Shown: positions 1-11,607 of the stretch, piece after piece
Layout of the letters: each line of letters opens with the position of its first letter
How positions within the stretch are numbered: the stretch's first letter is position 1
NCBI GenBank assembly: GCA_037179515.1
Contig: JAXCGZ010001893.1
Location: 1-64,000, forward strand
From: Halocaridina rubra
Lineage: Eukaryota; Arthropoda; Malacostraca; Decapoda; Atyidae
DNA: 64,000 bases
Direction of reading: 5' to 3'
Translations under genes and position numbers: made by a program
The notes under the pieces: model-generated
What the model was told of the DNA's origin: nothing
Seen by the model: the letters and a program-made list of their open reading frames with translations, nothing else
Database searches by the model: none

Positions 1-148
1 ATAATTCATTTAAAATCGTGAGAAAAAGTGGAGGTTTTATTACTCAAACTTAGATGTCCGACATGGCGTGTTCTACTCCAGTGAAAACAACAAAACAATA
101 GCGCAATGCAAAGCGCACGAATTAATCAGCTCAAAAGTTATACATAAC
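1..148. other. Unassigned left edge
   Basis: This stretch holds no gene I can support. It lies outside the part of the BEL-b 3' LTR that aligns with the 5' LTR. The matching segment of the 5' LTR (13754-13848) is different in sequence. It may be an insertion in the LTR or sequence beyond a truncated LTR. Confidence 0.4.
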
Positions 149-869
149 ACATACTATTTTTTAGGGAGTCAAACATCTCAAAAATATTTTGAGGGCATCA
201 GGTTTTATATCTTCTAGGAATAGCCTAGGAATCTTTAGTATTTAATGGACTGTACTTAATTTTTAGGGATCTAGTGAGCATACCAAAAAATGTTAGGCTA
301 GCCTGTGATAATCATATATATTGAAAATTACACAATACGGTAGGCCTAGCCTAGAAAAATTCAAATATATTAGATGATTGGTCTATGCTACTTACACTAG
401 GCTACTGGGATAAAAATTACACATTATATAATAAATATCATATAATGTAATATAAAACTATTTATAATTGGCATACAAAAAATACAAATAAATAACAACT
501 TGGATTATATCAAATGACACTTTGTCCTTCAAATATATATTGTTGCAAATATATAAAGAGGTATTTAACAACAAATGCAGCAAGGCTAAGGAAAACTTGA
601 AATTATATAATATTTTTCACAATAAACCACTGTAGCCTAGGCTTAGTGTTCCTCTCTAGGCTACAAAACATAAAATCATCTACTGAGCCAAAATCACAAT
701 ATTTGACATACTTATGTAGGCCACAAAATCAACAAGATCAAATGTCACAGATTACTGAAAATATTAGTGACACTCAAAACACAATGTAGCAGAAGCATCC
801 CAGCTCAAGCAGGATAGGATAGCATTCAGGCCTAGTCTGGAGAAGATAGGCCAGGATAACCTATTGTTT

Positions 870-1779
870 GTGGTGATCTGTCTATCACACACAGTTTCAT
901 TAGCTATACCTTGTGTGTGTTTTATTGTAATACCATAAGTAATATTGTGCATCTACCTACATGCATATATTCATTGAGAGACTATATTATAACTATTATT
1001 CATTTTGTCATTAAATTCATTATTTTCTCATGAATAATTGGAATTTGTTTGTAAAGCTAATCTAAATCTTAGGAAATCCTTAATTATGTATAATATGATA
1101 AAATTATATCCTTTTATTTTGGAATGTGATGCTCGTCTGCTTTGTTTACAGAACGGACGAGGATTCTCTCTGAGGACAGCATCAGGTGATGACCTATTGT
1201 TAGAGACTCGCAAAATTCGTGTAAATTTATGAGCCTCCCATTTCGCCCCTTGGACTAGTGCTGTCGAATTTGTCAAGCAGTGACTCTATTTTAATATTGT
1301 ATAAAGTTTTTGGATTTTGAACAATTATTATTTTGTTATTGTGTTGTTTATTTTGATGTGTCCAGCAGTCGTGCCTGGAGCTATAACTCTTTGTTACTAA
1401 AGTAAACTTTAACCTTTTCTTTTGGGCTGAAATATTGCCCCATTATAATATTAACTCTTTTTCAATATATTTTTATATTTTATCGATGAGTCTTTCATTT
1501 AAGCCTGGATTTATGCAGTGTTCAGTTAATATTATTTAGTGTATTTGTGTTATTAACCAGTGGGAGTTCTCCACTAACTATTAAGCAAACGTAACTCATG
1601 CCCTTCCCCTTTAGTACCGTACAGTTTGTCTTATATTTAATTATAAGACAGTAAGTTTTAGCCCAACTTTATTTGAAGTTGGTGGAGTAAATATTTTTGT
1701 GTACGGTAGCCTGCAAAAAACTGAGAGTAGACTATTCATTGACCAGGTGAAAGCAGGCATTCTGGGAATAGTCACCACA
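870..1779 (+). repeat. BEL-a 5' LTR
   Basis: A 910 bp LTR starts TGTGGTGATC and ends GTCACCACA, so its ends are 8 bp inverted repeats TGTGGTGA/TCACCACA. It matches both LTRs of the full-length copy (50195-51104, 57027-57935) in the opposite orientation. Confidence 0.93.
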
Positions 1780-1794
1780 TATTCTAGTTTTTTC

Positions 1795-1812
1795 TGGTCC
1801 TTCGAACCGGAT
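1795..1812 (+). other. Primer binding site of BEL-a
   Basis: TGGTCCTTCGAACCGGAT lies 15 bases after the LTR end. It begins with TGG, complementary to the CCA end of a tRNA. Near-identical 18-mers occupy the same place in the full BEL-a (56994-57011, minus), BEL-b (13716-13733, minus) and BEL-c (30679-30696). Confidence 0.8.
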
Positions 1813-2130
1813 ATGGTGCCTAGCCTAGCTAGCATACTTTACTACATTTACTGAATGGAATTTGGAATAGGCTACCTTTGGTATTGTTTTTGAACTTTGA
1901 TATTAAAACACTGCGCATAAATCCATGGCATATTTTTTGTGATATCACTGCTGATGTCGAATTCTTTAGTCCAAGGGAAGGTTTAGATTAGCTATTTGAA
2001 TACATGCGTGTGTAAGCAAGTGTACCTAGGATATAAATATTATAATCCTAGTGAATATTGGTATTAGTTTAGTTTGGCCACCTAGCCAAAATTATTGTGA
2101 TTTGTATAAGGTAAAGATTAATCCAGCAAG

Positions 2131-3147
2131 ATGTCTTTACCATCAATTGATGAAAATAAAGCGTTTGAACTTTACAAGGTTGTAACCGATGATCTGACAG
2201 ATATGCTCAGTTCTATAGAACATGACCTTAAAGCGTCTCCTCCACCATGCTTACGGTCGTTACAGTTTTCAGAAGCAGAACTTTCAAAGTTGTACGAGTC
2301 CATTGATGTACATTGGACAGCTAGTCAAGATGCTATTGATAGTACCCAGCTTAGCCAAGTTTCTAGAGAGCACAGAACTCTGAAACGTAATGCCTATAAA
2401 GTGCTCATACAAATTAAGTCAGCTATAGATGATCATTTGTCCTTTGGTAGTCAAGCACAAGCTACAACTAGTCAAGCTCCTAGTCAGACAGTAGTACCTG
2501 CTAGACCCCTTCCACACCCTAAGTTGCCTGAGATTAAGATTCCTGAATTTGATGGTCAGTTGAGTCAGTGGAATTGTTTTTGGGATTCCTTTAGTAGTAT
2601 AATTGATAGTCGTCAAGACATTGACCCAGTATTGAAATTTAACATGCTCAGATCTTATTTGAGAGATAAAGCTTATAGAACCATTGAAGGTCTTCCCATA
2701 ACTAGTGGTAATTACAGTATAGCATTAAGTTTGTTGAGAAAAAGCTTTGCCGACAATGACCTTTTGTTGCAACAATTACATTTAGATTTGATGGACATGA
2801 AACCCCCTGAACATAATTTAACTGAGTTGACTGAATTCCACTTAACATTTCAACGTTTGTTGATGCAAATAGAGGGTGTAACCCAAGTACCTTGTGATGA
2901 CTACCTAATAAAAGACATAATTGCAAAGAAACTTAGTCCTAAAACTTTAGAGTACCTTTTTAATAAGTACAGTACTTATACTTTGACGATTACACAATTG
3001 AAGGATGGTATTGGACACCTTATCAAGGTCATGGAATGTTCTCGTATTCTCTCTGATCAGTCTAGGAATAAGCAAGGTTCACATTCTGATGCACATTCCA
3101 AAACTAAAGTAGTAACTAGTCACCACATTGTTCATATGACAGCCTAG
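2131..3147 (+). pseudogene. BEL-a gag, 3'-truncated
   Basis: The ORF opens MSLPSIDENKAFELYKVV and is co-linear with the first ~330 residues of the gag in the full-length copy at 56674. It includes the DUF1759-type region with QLSQWNCFWDSF near residue 150. Gag packages the retrotransposon RNA into cytoplasmic particles. The similarity ends after TKVVTS, where the element deletion joins LTR-end sequence. The last nine codons (HHIVHMTA and stop) are LTR end, target duplication and host LTR, so they are accidental. The zinc knuckles and protease are lost. The ATG at 2131 matches the start of the full-length copy. Confidence 0.92.
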
Positions 3148-3155
3148 GGTATTGT

Positions 3156-3219
3156 TTCTTTACCATATATACATATATCAGACGGTATTCTTTACCATAT
3201 ATACATATATCAGACGGTA
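3156..3219. repeat. 32 bp tandem duplication inside BEL-b LTR
   Basis: The unit TTCTTTACCATATATACATA (first 20 bases) begins at 3156 and again at 3188. The same duplication exists in the other LTR near 14599-14661, with several substitutions. It was therefore present before or at insertion. Confidence 0.85.
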
Positions 3220-3814
3220 TGCATCAACACTCTACCGAATCATAACTTATGAAACTTATCTTGATAGGTGATGGGTAGATCTAAGCTGGTATTTCACAGT
3301 TTTAGTGATTTTTTTTTCTTTGGCCATGACTCTCTTTCTCAGAGCCGGGGAAAAAGTGTGGCAAATTCTCCATCAGTAAACAAGAGTGTATCAGTGTTCA
3401 AAAGGGTTACAAATGGCTTAAGAAATATTTCTAGATAAATTATTTATCATTACTTTACCAAGCTAGAAACTGTTAAATCTGCGTGCCTCCCTTACAATAA
3501 ACTACTGAAATCTAAACATTTTATAAATACAAAATATAGATACATAATATTCAGTGACAAAGTCATGATCAAAATAGGAAAAAAAAAAATCAGCATCTGC
3601 ATACAAATAAGTAGTAGTATCCCTTTTTTTTAAAATTAGATAATAAGAGCAAGGGAGTCACAGATTACAAAAAAATATAAATATAAATAAATATAAAGAA
3701 GCAAATGTACATCTCTGAAACCATTTTATTTATTTTCATTGGGATGGAGAAAGCACAAACAAAACCAAGGGTTCTCTGTGACGTCATACCTGTTGGCCTG
3801 AACTTTTCAGGACA

Positions 3815-3831
3815 CTCTCCCCCAACAAAGG
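3815..3831 (-). other. BEL-b polypurine tract
   Basis: On the minus strand CCTTTGTTGGGGGAGAG lies directly before the 3' LTR start TGTCC. The full-length BEL-a has GGGGGGAGAG in the same place. It primes plus-strand DNA synthesis. Confidence 0.75.
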
Positions 3832-4006
3832 TTAGGTCATTAATGGAATACAGTGATGCACATTCCCTTGATAATGCAAGCAATATTGATAATCCTAGCT
3901 AATTCATCTAAAAATCATAAGTACAAAACATTGAAAATAGCATAAATAAATTTACCAAACTTGCAATTATCAAACAACTATTAGTGGTATTTCAACTGAA
4001 AATAAA

Positions 4007-5056
4007 CTACAAAAAATCTTTTTCTATTAATACTTTCCGTTTTTCATTAGCACTGATTGCAACCTTTCTAAGTGTCCTATGCCTGAGAGGCAGTTCACTT
4101 TCTGTTTCTGAATCTGTAACAGGGATTATCTCCTCAGCAGTAATTTCCAAAGGAACAATCTTAGTGAGTGAACGTTCATACAGTGCATTTTTAACCATTA
4201 CATGACAACTTCTCACTTGCCCATCATGCCCTTAAAATAGTTTAACTACTCGCCCCATTGGCCAAAAATTACAGTGAGCATTGTCTAGATCTACCAGAAC
4301 TATATCCCCAGTTTTGAGAGGACATTCAATAAAATTTTCTTTATTTCCATAATGTCTCTCTCTTAACGAAGTTAAATACAAATTGACCCATACTTTAGTA
4401 AACTTTTTCAATACTGCTGAAAGAACGGAGTACTGAACTCTAAGTTGGTCATTTTCTAAATAAGGAATGTCCCCATCCACAAACTCATTCAGAGGGGGTG
4501 CTACTACAATGTTTCTCCCATAAACCAGATGATTGGGAGTTAAGTATTCGATATCAGGAGAATCTGAAATGTAAGTTAAAGGTCTGGAATTTACAATAGT
4601 ACATATCTAACACAAGACTGTTTGTAACTCAATAAAACTAAGTTTTTTTGACAGATAGACTTATTCAAAGAGGTTTTTACTACCCCTATCAACCGTTCGT
4701 AAAATCCGCCCTCCCAAGGCGAATGCTGGGTCATGAATTTCCATTTAAGATACAAACCTTTCAAATGATCTAAAACCTCTGGTTCATCACAAATTCGTCT
4801 AAGAAAATTTTCACACCCTTGAAAATTTGTACCATGATCACTAATGATCATCTCTGGAACAGAATGGAATGCACAAAAACGCTTGAAAGCAAGAAGGAAT
4901 TCAGAGGTGGTCAAAGTATGGAGAAGTTCTAAATGCACGGCTCGAGTGGCAGTGCAAGTAAATAAGCATACATAGGCCTTACTACGCATAGGTACTTCCT
5001 CATCAGGATCTTGTTCATAATTATCAGAAGCGCCGGTCATGTCGACACCAACACAC
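4007..5056 (-). pseudogene. BEL-b integrase core and DUF5641 C-terminal part
   Basis: The minus strand resumes the integrase at CVGVDMTGA, exactly where the other half stops at 9954. The rve core shows YVCLFTCTATRAVHLE, then IISDHGTNF (second acidic residue) and GGFYERLIGVVK (the glutamate). The D, D and E are therefore all present. Homology continues after a frameshift near 4610 to VNLYLTSLRERHYGNKENF and VGELV-like DUF5641 sequence at 4480-4232. A stop at ~4232 precedes the last segment (4216-4007). The integrase inserts the cDNA into chromatin. Here the gene is split by L2-a and broken by frameshifts. Confidence 0.88.
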
Positions 5057-5971
5057 ATACATACATACCGCGCGTTCAGTGACACACGGAACTGCTCCTC
5101 TTAAATTTACTTGTGTTTTCGAGTGACTAAGTGCTTAGTGGAAAACTTTACCAAAATTTCCCTAAATCTGAAATCCTGCAGAGTACAAAACTTATATTTG
5201 TTGTATGACGAGACTGTCCAAAATATTAAAGGAAAAAAATTGAGAACATTTTCGTGAGGGGAGAGAGAAGCTGCCGTCCAGTTCTGCCTTGAAGGAAATT
5301 TAGAAGAGTTGCCAGAGGTGAAGCCATCGCATCACATTGCCTAATTTTTTGTGTAAACTGGGGAAAGCTCTTAAGCCGTTTACCTGATCCTGTGGTTCCA
5401 TATATTGTTAAAATCAGTATCCTTCCCATTTATATTAACTTGTTAGTTAGTTTGATACACAAAATAATTGAATAATTAAAAAAAAAAATATCCACCTGTC
5501 AACAGTACTGAGTTAAGTTGCCAAGTAGTACAGCTGTCTTATTTTCTTCATTTTTTTTGCTTTTCTTTTAGCTTTCTCTTTTACTATTTTTTTTTATTAT
5601 GTATATATATTGAGTTAAATGTAAAGTCTAATCCTGTGATAACATATCTTGGTTAGCAAGTGAGTTTATCAGTTAGGAAAAATATATAGCAGAAGCAGGT
5701 GGGTGCCACCTCAGACACAAATTCAAATTTTTCCTTCAGGTTTGACTTTTGTTTCGTTGCATTTTTTTTTCTTTTTCTTTTTATCCTTAAATTACCATGG
5801 TCAAGTTTTTAAGTTAAGATGTGTGTTACCAGAAAAGAGATAAACTGAGTCACTAAATAGCACTTATATGGAGATATAAAAATTCTGTGTGAAGCTAAAT
5901 TAAAAGTTTTTTCTTTTTTTTTTCCTCTTTCTCGTCTTCTTTCTATATTCTGTGAGAGGGAGAACATAAAA

Positions 5972-7051
5972 ATGACGCCATCTCTGTCCCAAACCTCTCC
6001 CATCCATGGGTCGGTAGGAGGCGTAGCCATTAGGAGACTTAAACAGAAAATCAAGAATTCAGAGGCAATGGTTATAAGCCTTGATGATAAAATTCGGAAT
6101 ATGGATGGACAAATGAAAGAGAATGAAACACTCAGAGAGCAAATAAGATCTTTGGAGGAAGCAAATAAAGCACAAGGGCAGGAGAGAAAGGAGCTAGAAA
6201 AAAGAATAAAGAAGCTGGAAGAGGAAAAGAGTCAACTAGAATCTAGAATTTCTAATCAAGAAGATAAAAACAAACAGCTGAATGACAACCTAAAGGAATT
6301 GGATGTTAGTTCACTGCTCTCTTCTGAGGGAGACGAGATTGCTGCTTGGAATGTCCAGATTAAGGAAAACATTTAACAGTTCAGAAAAGAGTTCCAGGAG
6401 CTGAATATGGAAAATGATGCCATGAAAACTTCCTTTGATGATGCACTAAAGGGGAATGTGGCAGTAAAAGAGGCTGTAAAGGTGGTGGCACTGGAAAACA
6501 TACAAACAGTTGACTATAAAGAGACAGTAATCGAAAAAATGAAAGACGTTGTGATGGAAAGGGCAAACCCACTCATCAGACAGGCACTTGATAAGGAGAA
6601 GACAGTGGTAATCTCAGGCATAAGCGAATCCTAGGAGCCAACATGGCAGGGGAGACTTGAAGAAAATAAAGCTAGGGTTGTAGACCTGATAAGAAAGCTT
6701 GGAGTAGTATGTGGTCCTGAGGATATTGTAAACATACACCAACTAGGTAAATATTCGAGGGAAAGAAAGCCGAGACCAACAAAAGTAACCTTTGAGAGAG
6801 GGGAAACATGTAGGGAAATATTGTTGAGAAAAAAAAGTCTAAAAGACCTTCAAGAATTCAAAGAAGTGTTCATTAGACAATACAGAACACAGAAAGAGAT
6901 GGGAAAGATCAAAAACTTGTTGCAAGAGGCAAGAAGGTTAAATGATGAAAGAAATGAAGAAGAGAAGAAAAATTTTCATTACAGAGTTCATCCAGACAAA
7001 GGGGAGATAAAGAAGATAATGACAGAAGATCAGGGGATGGGGCCTCATTAA
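5972..7051 (+). pseudogene. L2-a ORF1 (coiled coil plus RRM-like)
   Basis: ORF1 of this type encodes an RNA-binding chaperone that coats the element RNA. Residues ~20-120 form a long heptad-rich coiled coil (e.g. ELEKRIKKLEEEKSQLESRI). The later part (IHQLGKYS, PRPTKVTFERGE, LKDLQEFKEVFIRQYRTQ) looks like the RRM/C-terminal module of LINE ORF1 proteins. Stops interrupt it at 6374-6376 (TAA) and 6632-6634 (TAG), and there is a frame change. The copy at 26066-26710 reads through the same region without stops. It ends TAA at 7049-7051, directly before the ORF2 frame. Confidence 0.85.
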
Positions 7052-7053
7052 GA

Positions 7054-9874
7054 TTGTTATACACAAATGCTGATGGATTAGCTGGTAAGGCAGTAAAATT
7101 AAAAGATACGATTCACAACAGTAAGGCAGATATAGTAGCAATTACAGAGACTAAGTTGAGTGAGGACATAAACAGTGTCACAGTTTTTCCTAAGGGCTTC
7201 AGAATACTAAGGGTTGAAAGATCTGAGAAAACTGGTGGAGGGATAGCACTGCTCATAAGTGAGAGGATTCAAGTCGAAGAAATAAACTTGGCTATAGAAA
7301 GTGAGTTCAAGGAATTTCTTGTTGCTCGCATAAATACTGGGTCAGAGAGCATTATAATAATTGTTGTATACAACCCACCAAGGAACCAAAATAGGCTTGA
7401 AATTTATGAGGAAAGTCATATAGGTACTATTGAAGTCACAAACTCAGTTGTTAACATGGCATGGGAAAAAAATGTAGCATTTTGATTATGGGAGACTTTA
7501 ATCATAAAGAGATAGATTGGATAAATCTTGACCCACACAGTGGTGAGGACTCATTCGGGGCAAGATTCCTAGATTGCGTACAAGGGAATTTCCTACACCA
7601 ACATGTAATGGAACCAACAAGGGCCAGGGGTGGGGATGAGCCATCACTACTTCATCTAGTATTCACAGATAATGTGTTGGATATTGAAAAAATTGAGTAT
7701 GGACCACCAATTGGAAAGAGTGACCACTGTGTGTTGTTGATGGAGTATATCATTGAAGATATTCTTCCTGAGAGTAGAGGCACTGAGGACATGAGGAGTA
7801 ACAATCCGAAAGGAGATTTCATCAAAATGAATGAGCTTTTTGCAGTTATTGACTGGAGAACCTTATTTTACAACAAATCTGTACAAGAAATGTATGACAT
7901 CTTTTGTGAGAAATATGGGAAGATAGTAGATTGCTGCATACCTGTCACCAAATTAGGTGTAATTCATGCCAGAGAGAAATGGTTCGATAATGGGTGTAAA
8001 AGAGCTAAGGAGTGGAGAGACAAATGCTGGAAAAGGTATAGGAGGAGAAAAAACATAAATGCCTGGCAAACCTACAAAAGATCAAGAAATGACTACCTAA
8101 GTAAAAGGAGAGAGGCAGAGAGAGACTATGAGAGGGACATCACCAGGAAGGCTAAAGAAAATACCAAGCTTTTCCACAGCTTTATCAGAGGAAAATTGAA
8201 GGTAAAAGAACAGGTTTTAAGGCTAAAGAGAGCGCATGGAGGCATCACTGAGACGGATGAAGAGATCTGCAAAGAATTGAACAAGGAGTTTCAGTCAGTA
8301 TTTACAGTAGAAAATACCCCACCCCCTCAGATTGCAGTGATAGAAGCTCAAGGGCCGGTATTAGAGAACATCAACCTTACAGCCACAGAGGTATGCAAAG
8401 CGCTGATGGCTTTAGATGTTCATAAAGCTACAGGTCCTGATGACATATCCCCTCATGTGCTTAAAAAATGCGCAAACACAATATCAGTGGCACTAAGTAT
8501 CATATTTAAGGAGTCACTGTAGTCGGGGGAGATTCCAAGATGCTGGAAACAAGCAAATGTGATACCTATCTTCAAAAAGGGAAGGAGGGATACGGCTCTG
8601 AACTATAGACCAGTTTCCTTGACCAGCATAGTTTGCAAAGTTATGGAGAAACTACTAAGGAAACATATCTCTCTTCACTTGGAATCCTTCAACTTTTTGT
8701 CAGTGAGGCAACATGGCTTCAGAGAAGGTAGATCAACAGTAACAAACTTATTAGAATTTTATGAAGAGGTAAGCCAAATCTTACAGGAAAGAGAGGGCCG
8801 GGCAGATTGCATATTCCTAGACTTCCAGAAAGCGTTTGTTACTGTTCCACATGGGAGACTTATTAGGAAGCTGCAATCAATGGCTAGAATAGGTGGAAAT
8901 GATTTGGAATGGATAAAAACTTACTTAGAAGGAAGGGAACAGAGGGTTAGAGTAAGACACTCAGTGTCTGAATGGAGAAGAGTTAGTAGTGGAGTTCCAC
9001 AGGGTTCAGTTTTAGGGCCACTTTTGTTCCTTGTATATGTAAATGACCTACCAGAGTCTGTAAATTCATTCATGAATATGTTTGCAGATGATGCAAAGAT
9101 TGTGAAGAAAGTAAAAAACGAGAATAATGGTAGAGAACTTCAGGAGGATCTAAATAATCTGCATGAGTGGTCAGAAAAGTGGCTAATGAAATTCAGTACT
9201 TCAAAATGTAAGGTAATGAGAATGGGTACAAGTGCAAGAAGGCCCAAGCTTGACTACTAGGTGGCTGGAGTACAACTTCAAGAGACAGAAAATGAGAAAG
9301 TTCTAGGAGTAAACATACTGGCAGATTTGTCTCCAGAAATACATATAAATGGCATAGTAAGGGCAGCATATGCATTCTTATCAAATGTAAGGGTAGCCTT
9401 CAGGCACATGGACAAGGAAATGTTCAGAAATATTTATGTAACCTATGTGAGGCCAAAACTCGAATATGCAGCCCCCTTTTGGAATCCGCACTTGAAAAAG
9501 CACATAGCTAAGCTTGAAAAAGTTCAAAGACATGCCACGAAACTGGTGCCAGAAATACACAATCTCAGTTATGATGAGAGGCTGAGGGAATTAGACTTAC
9601 CATCACTCGAAGCTAGAAGAGTGAGGGGGATATGGTGACGGTCTTTAAATTCCTTCATGGTTATGATAGAGTGGATAGGGATCGATATTTTGATATGGCT
9701 GGCTCTAGAACTAGAGGTCATAGTTTGAAGCTTCGTAAGAAAACTTCTTTGCAGGATGTAAGGAAATACTTTTTCAGTGTAAGAGTAGTTGATAATTGGA
9801 ATTCGCTAAGCGAGGAGGTAGTTAATGCTATCTCAATCCATAGTTTTAAGGACAGGTATGATAAGTATCACTAA
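7054..9874 (+). pseudogene. L2-a ORF2: endonuclease and reverse transcriptase
   Basis: An N-terminal exonuclease-endonuclease-phosphatase domain shows LLYTNADGL, AITETKLSED, IMGDFNHKEIDW and GKSDHCVLL. The RT follows with ATGPDDISPHVLKKC, NYRPVSLTSIVCKVMEKLL, QHGFREGRSTVTNLL, FLDFQKAF, GVPQGSVLGPLLFLVYVNDLP and MFADDAK (catalytic ADD present). The C-terminal CR1/L2-type region ends DRYDKYH. Target-primed reverse transcription is its known role. Breaks are a frameshift at ~7470, TAG at 8520-8522, TAG at 9258-9260 and a frameshift at ~9630. No ATG opens the frame; it begins right after the ORF1 stop, a geometry shared with the copies at 26713 and 16846. Confidence 0.92.
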
Positions 9875-9953
9875 GTATAAAATGGAAGCGATCAGGAGAC
9901 GGGAAGATACGAGCTTTGGGCTCTTTCCCGTAAGCACAATTAGGTAATCACAC

Positions 9954-11607
9954 TGGAATGGCCTACTAAATGTCACCCTTTCAGCAGGTAAGGGAGGTGC
10001 TGAGGGTAGTGTAAGAGGAACACGAAGCAATTTCCTACAATGCATGCAAGAATGAACGACAGTTTTGATGTGTCGTCTTGTTTGGGGTAACCAAAAATTT
10101 TCTCTCAATTGCATAATGACAGTGTTAACACCAGCATGGTGATTTTTTTCATGACACTGTTGAATCAACAATTTAGTTAAGGCACTCTTTGGGGGTAGGA
10201 GGATAGGTATTTTCATGCTATCTGACATTGATGCATTTTTCAAACGTCCACATGTCCTTATCAAGTTATTAGAATCTAGATATAAACCCAGTTGATTTAC
10301 AAAATTGACTATGTCACTTGACACATGGTACGAATTACCATCACTTAAATACTGTATCAGTGTACGATAATGCTCTTGCTGAGCAAACTTAACTAATAAA
10401 TGTAATGGTGACAATGATACAGTAACTTTTCTCTTAAAACTCTGAACAAAATTTATCACAATCTGAATAATTCTTACAATCTTAGGTAGAGATGAATATT
10501 GAGATACGTCCAAACAGGGAACGACTGGTTCTACTGCTATTGCCTCACTAAAAGTTCACTAACAGCAACATTTTCTATCTCAAGGTCAGGTTGATGAGGA
10601 TAATCTGAGAGATTAGTAATCCAATCAGGACCAAACATCCATAAGCTAGAGTTACATAATTGACTGAAAGTGATTCCCAGTGTAAGTATATCTGCAGGGT
10701 TGTCTTTGGTGGGAACATAGCTAATTTGATCTCGCTAACGCAATTGCGCACATACACATCAGTACATTTGTTATTATTAACCCATGATAAGGACACTAGA
10801 CTGTCTGACCATAAGGTGCAAGAAACAAACCCGAGACTACTAACTTGTATTAAAGAGGAGGCAAATTTACTAGCAAAATTCAAGGCTGTGAGCTCCAGCT
10901 TAGGGATAGTAAGTTCCTTGACAGGAGCTACTTTAGAGTTTGATAATATCAAACATGATGTCTAACATTCCAAACAAACTGAGTAGGCAGTAAAACCATA
11001 CGCTCTCTTGGAAGCATCTGAAAATACGTGTAATTCACATTTACCTGGTATAATTGCAAAGCGTGGAAAATTCAAATTAGGAGCCTTAGAAATATTTTTG
11101 CATATTTCATAAAACTCAACACACAACTCCCTTTCAAGAGAAGTGTCCCAAGAAAGTTTCAAACTACATAGCTTTTGGATAAAAATCTTAGCTCTAATGA
11201 TTAATGGATTAGTAAATCCTAAAGGATCAAACAAGGAAGAAACCAATGATACCACATTTCTTTTACTAAGACATTCATGCCTTGGTGAGCTCTTTGGTTC
11301 ATTGAAAAAATCATTACCCTGTTCAAGATACTGTTTCAATCTGACTACTAGGTTTAACAGAGAGGACATCATGTACAATATTCCATTTTAAGCCAAGAAC
11401 ATTAACAGTTTGCTCTGAGACATCTGCATCAATTGACGAGTTGAAATGAGAAACATTGCTAATCCATGTCTGAAGTGGCATATTTGCATCTAAATGAATT
11501 TCATTAATCATGGGGTATGTATGAAAGTGTTTACACTGTCGTGGGTGAGTGCTCAAAGTGTCGCACGGGTACGACCCAAACGAACTTGAACTTTTACTAC
11601 ATCGCAA
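9954..11607 (-). pseudogene. BEL-b pol: post-palm RT, RNase H and integrase zinc finger
   Basis: Reading 11607 to 9954: the thumb-side segment after the palm (EIHLDANMPLQTWISNVSHF, LGLKWNIV), the VSSLFDPLGFTNPLIIRAKI block of Pao-type pol, and RNase H (ELHVFSDASKRAYGFTAY; SCTLWSDSLVSLSWV; the usual VPSREN-type stretch is frameshifted near 10600). An HHCC integrase finger (QCHEKNHHAGVNTVI, CMHCRK) and the linker PPLPAERVTFSRPFQC follow. The finger is intact, but frames change near 11350, 10960 and 10560. The RT palm with its FYVDN-type motif is absent. The sequence jumps from protease at ~11600 to the post-palm region, so roughly 1 kb or more is deleted. L2-a interrupts it at 9953. Confidence 0.87.

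Larger units (their letters stand above)
870..3127 (+). mobile_element. Internally deleted BEL-a element with TTGTT target duplication
   Basis: The insertion consists of a full 5' LTR (870-1779), a leader with PBS, and the first ~330 codons of gag. It then jumps directly to the last bases of the 3' LTR (CACCACA at 3121-3127). It is flanked by TTGTT at 865-869 and 3128-3132. The pre-insertion sequence survives in the other BEL-b LTR, with a single TTGTT at 14569-14573. In the complete BEL-a (50195-57935) the gag sequence at the breakpoint and the LTR end share TAGTCA, so the deletion probably used this microhomology. No protease or pol is present, so any mobility would have depended on another copy. 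Confidence 0.93.
149..3814 (-). repeat. BEL-b 3' LTR, split by a BEL-a insertion
   Basis: Segments 149-869 and 3128-3814 align, in order, with 13849-14573 and 14574-15264 with only scattered differences (e.g. TAGGGAGTCAAACATCTC at both left ends). Together they are the two LTRs of one BEL-b element. The LTR includes a 32 bp tandem duplication at 3156-3219. Segment 870-3127 is foreign. Confidence 0.87.
5057..9948 (+). mobile_element. L2-a: CR1/L2-like non-LTR retrotransposon, longest copy
   Basis: A ~4.9 kb insertion into the BEL-b integrase comprises a 5' leader (5057-5971), ORF1 (5972-7051), ORF2 (7054-9874) and a short 3' UTR ending AATTAGGTAAT with no poly(A). Flanks share CACAC (5052-5056, 9949-9953), a likely target duplication. 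Removing the insertion restores BEL-b integrase reading. Other copies lie at 15265-17496(-), 17513-17907(-), 26020-29579(+) and 36398-37708(-). The C-terminal region (LPSLEARRVRGD, YFFSVRVVDNWNSL) is typical of the CR1/L2 group; the exact clade is not settled. The leader has no ORF of note. Confidence 0.9.

Noticed and set aside
149..3814. A segmental duplication of host DNA with 13754-15264
   Set aside because: The PPT, PBS, TG...CA ends and the gag-pol order between the two copies identify them as LTRs.
5226..5429. A 67-codon minus-strand frame in the L2-a 5' leader
   Set aside because: No similarity or motif. It lies in the presumed 5' UTR on the opposite strand.
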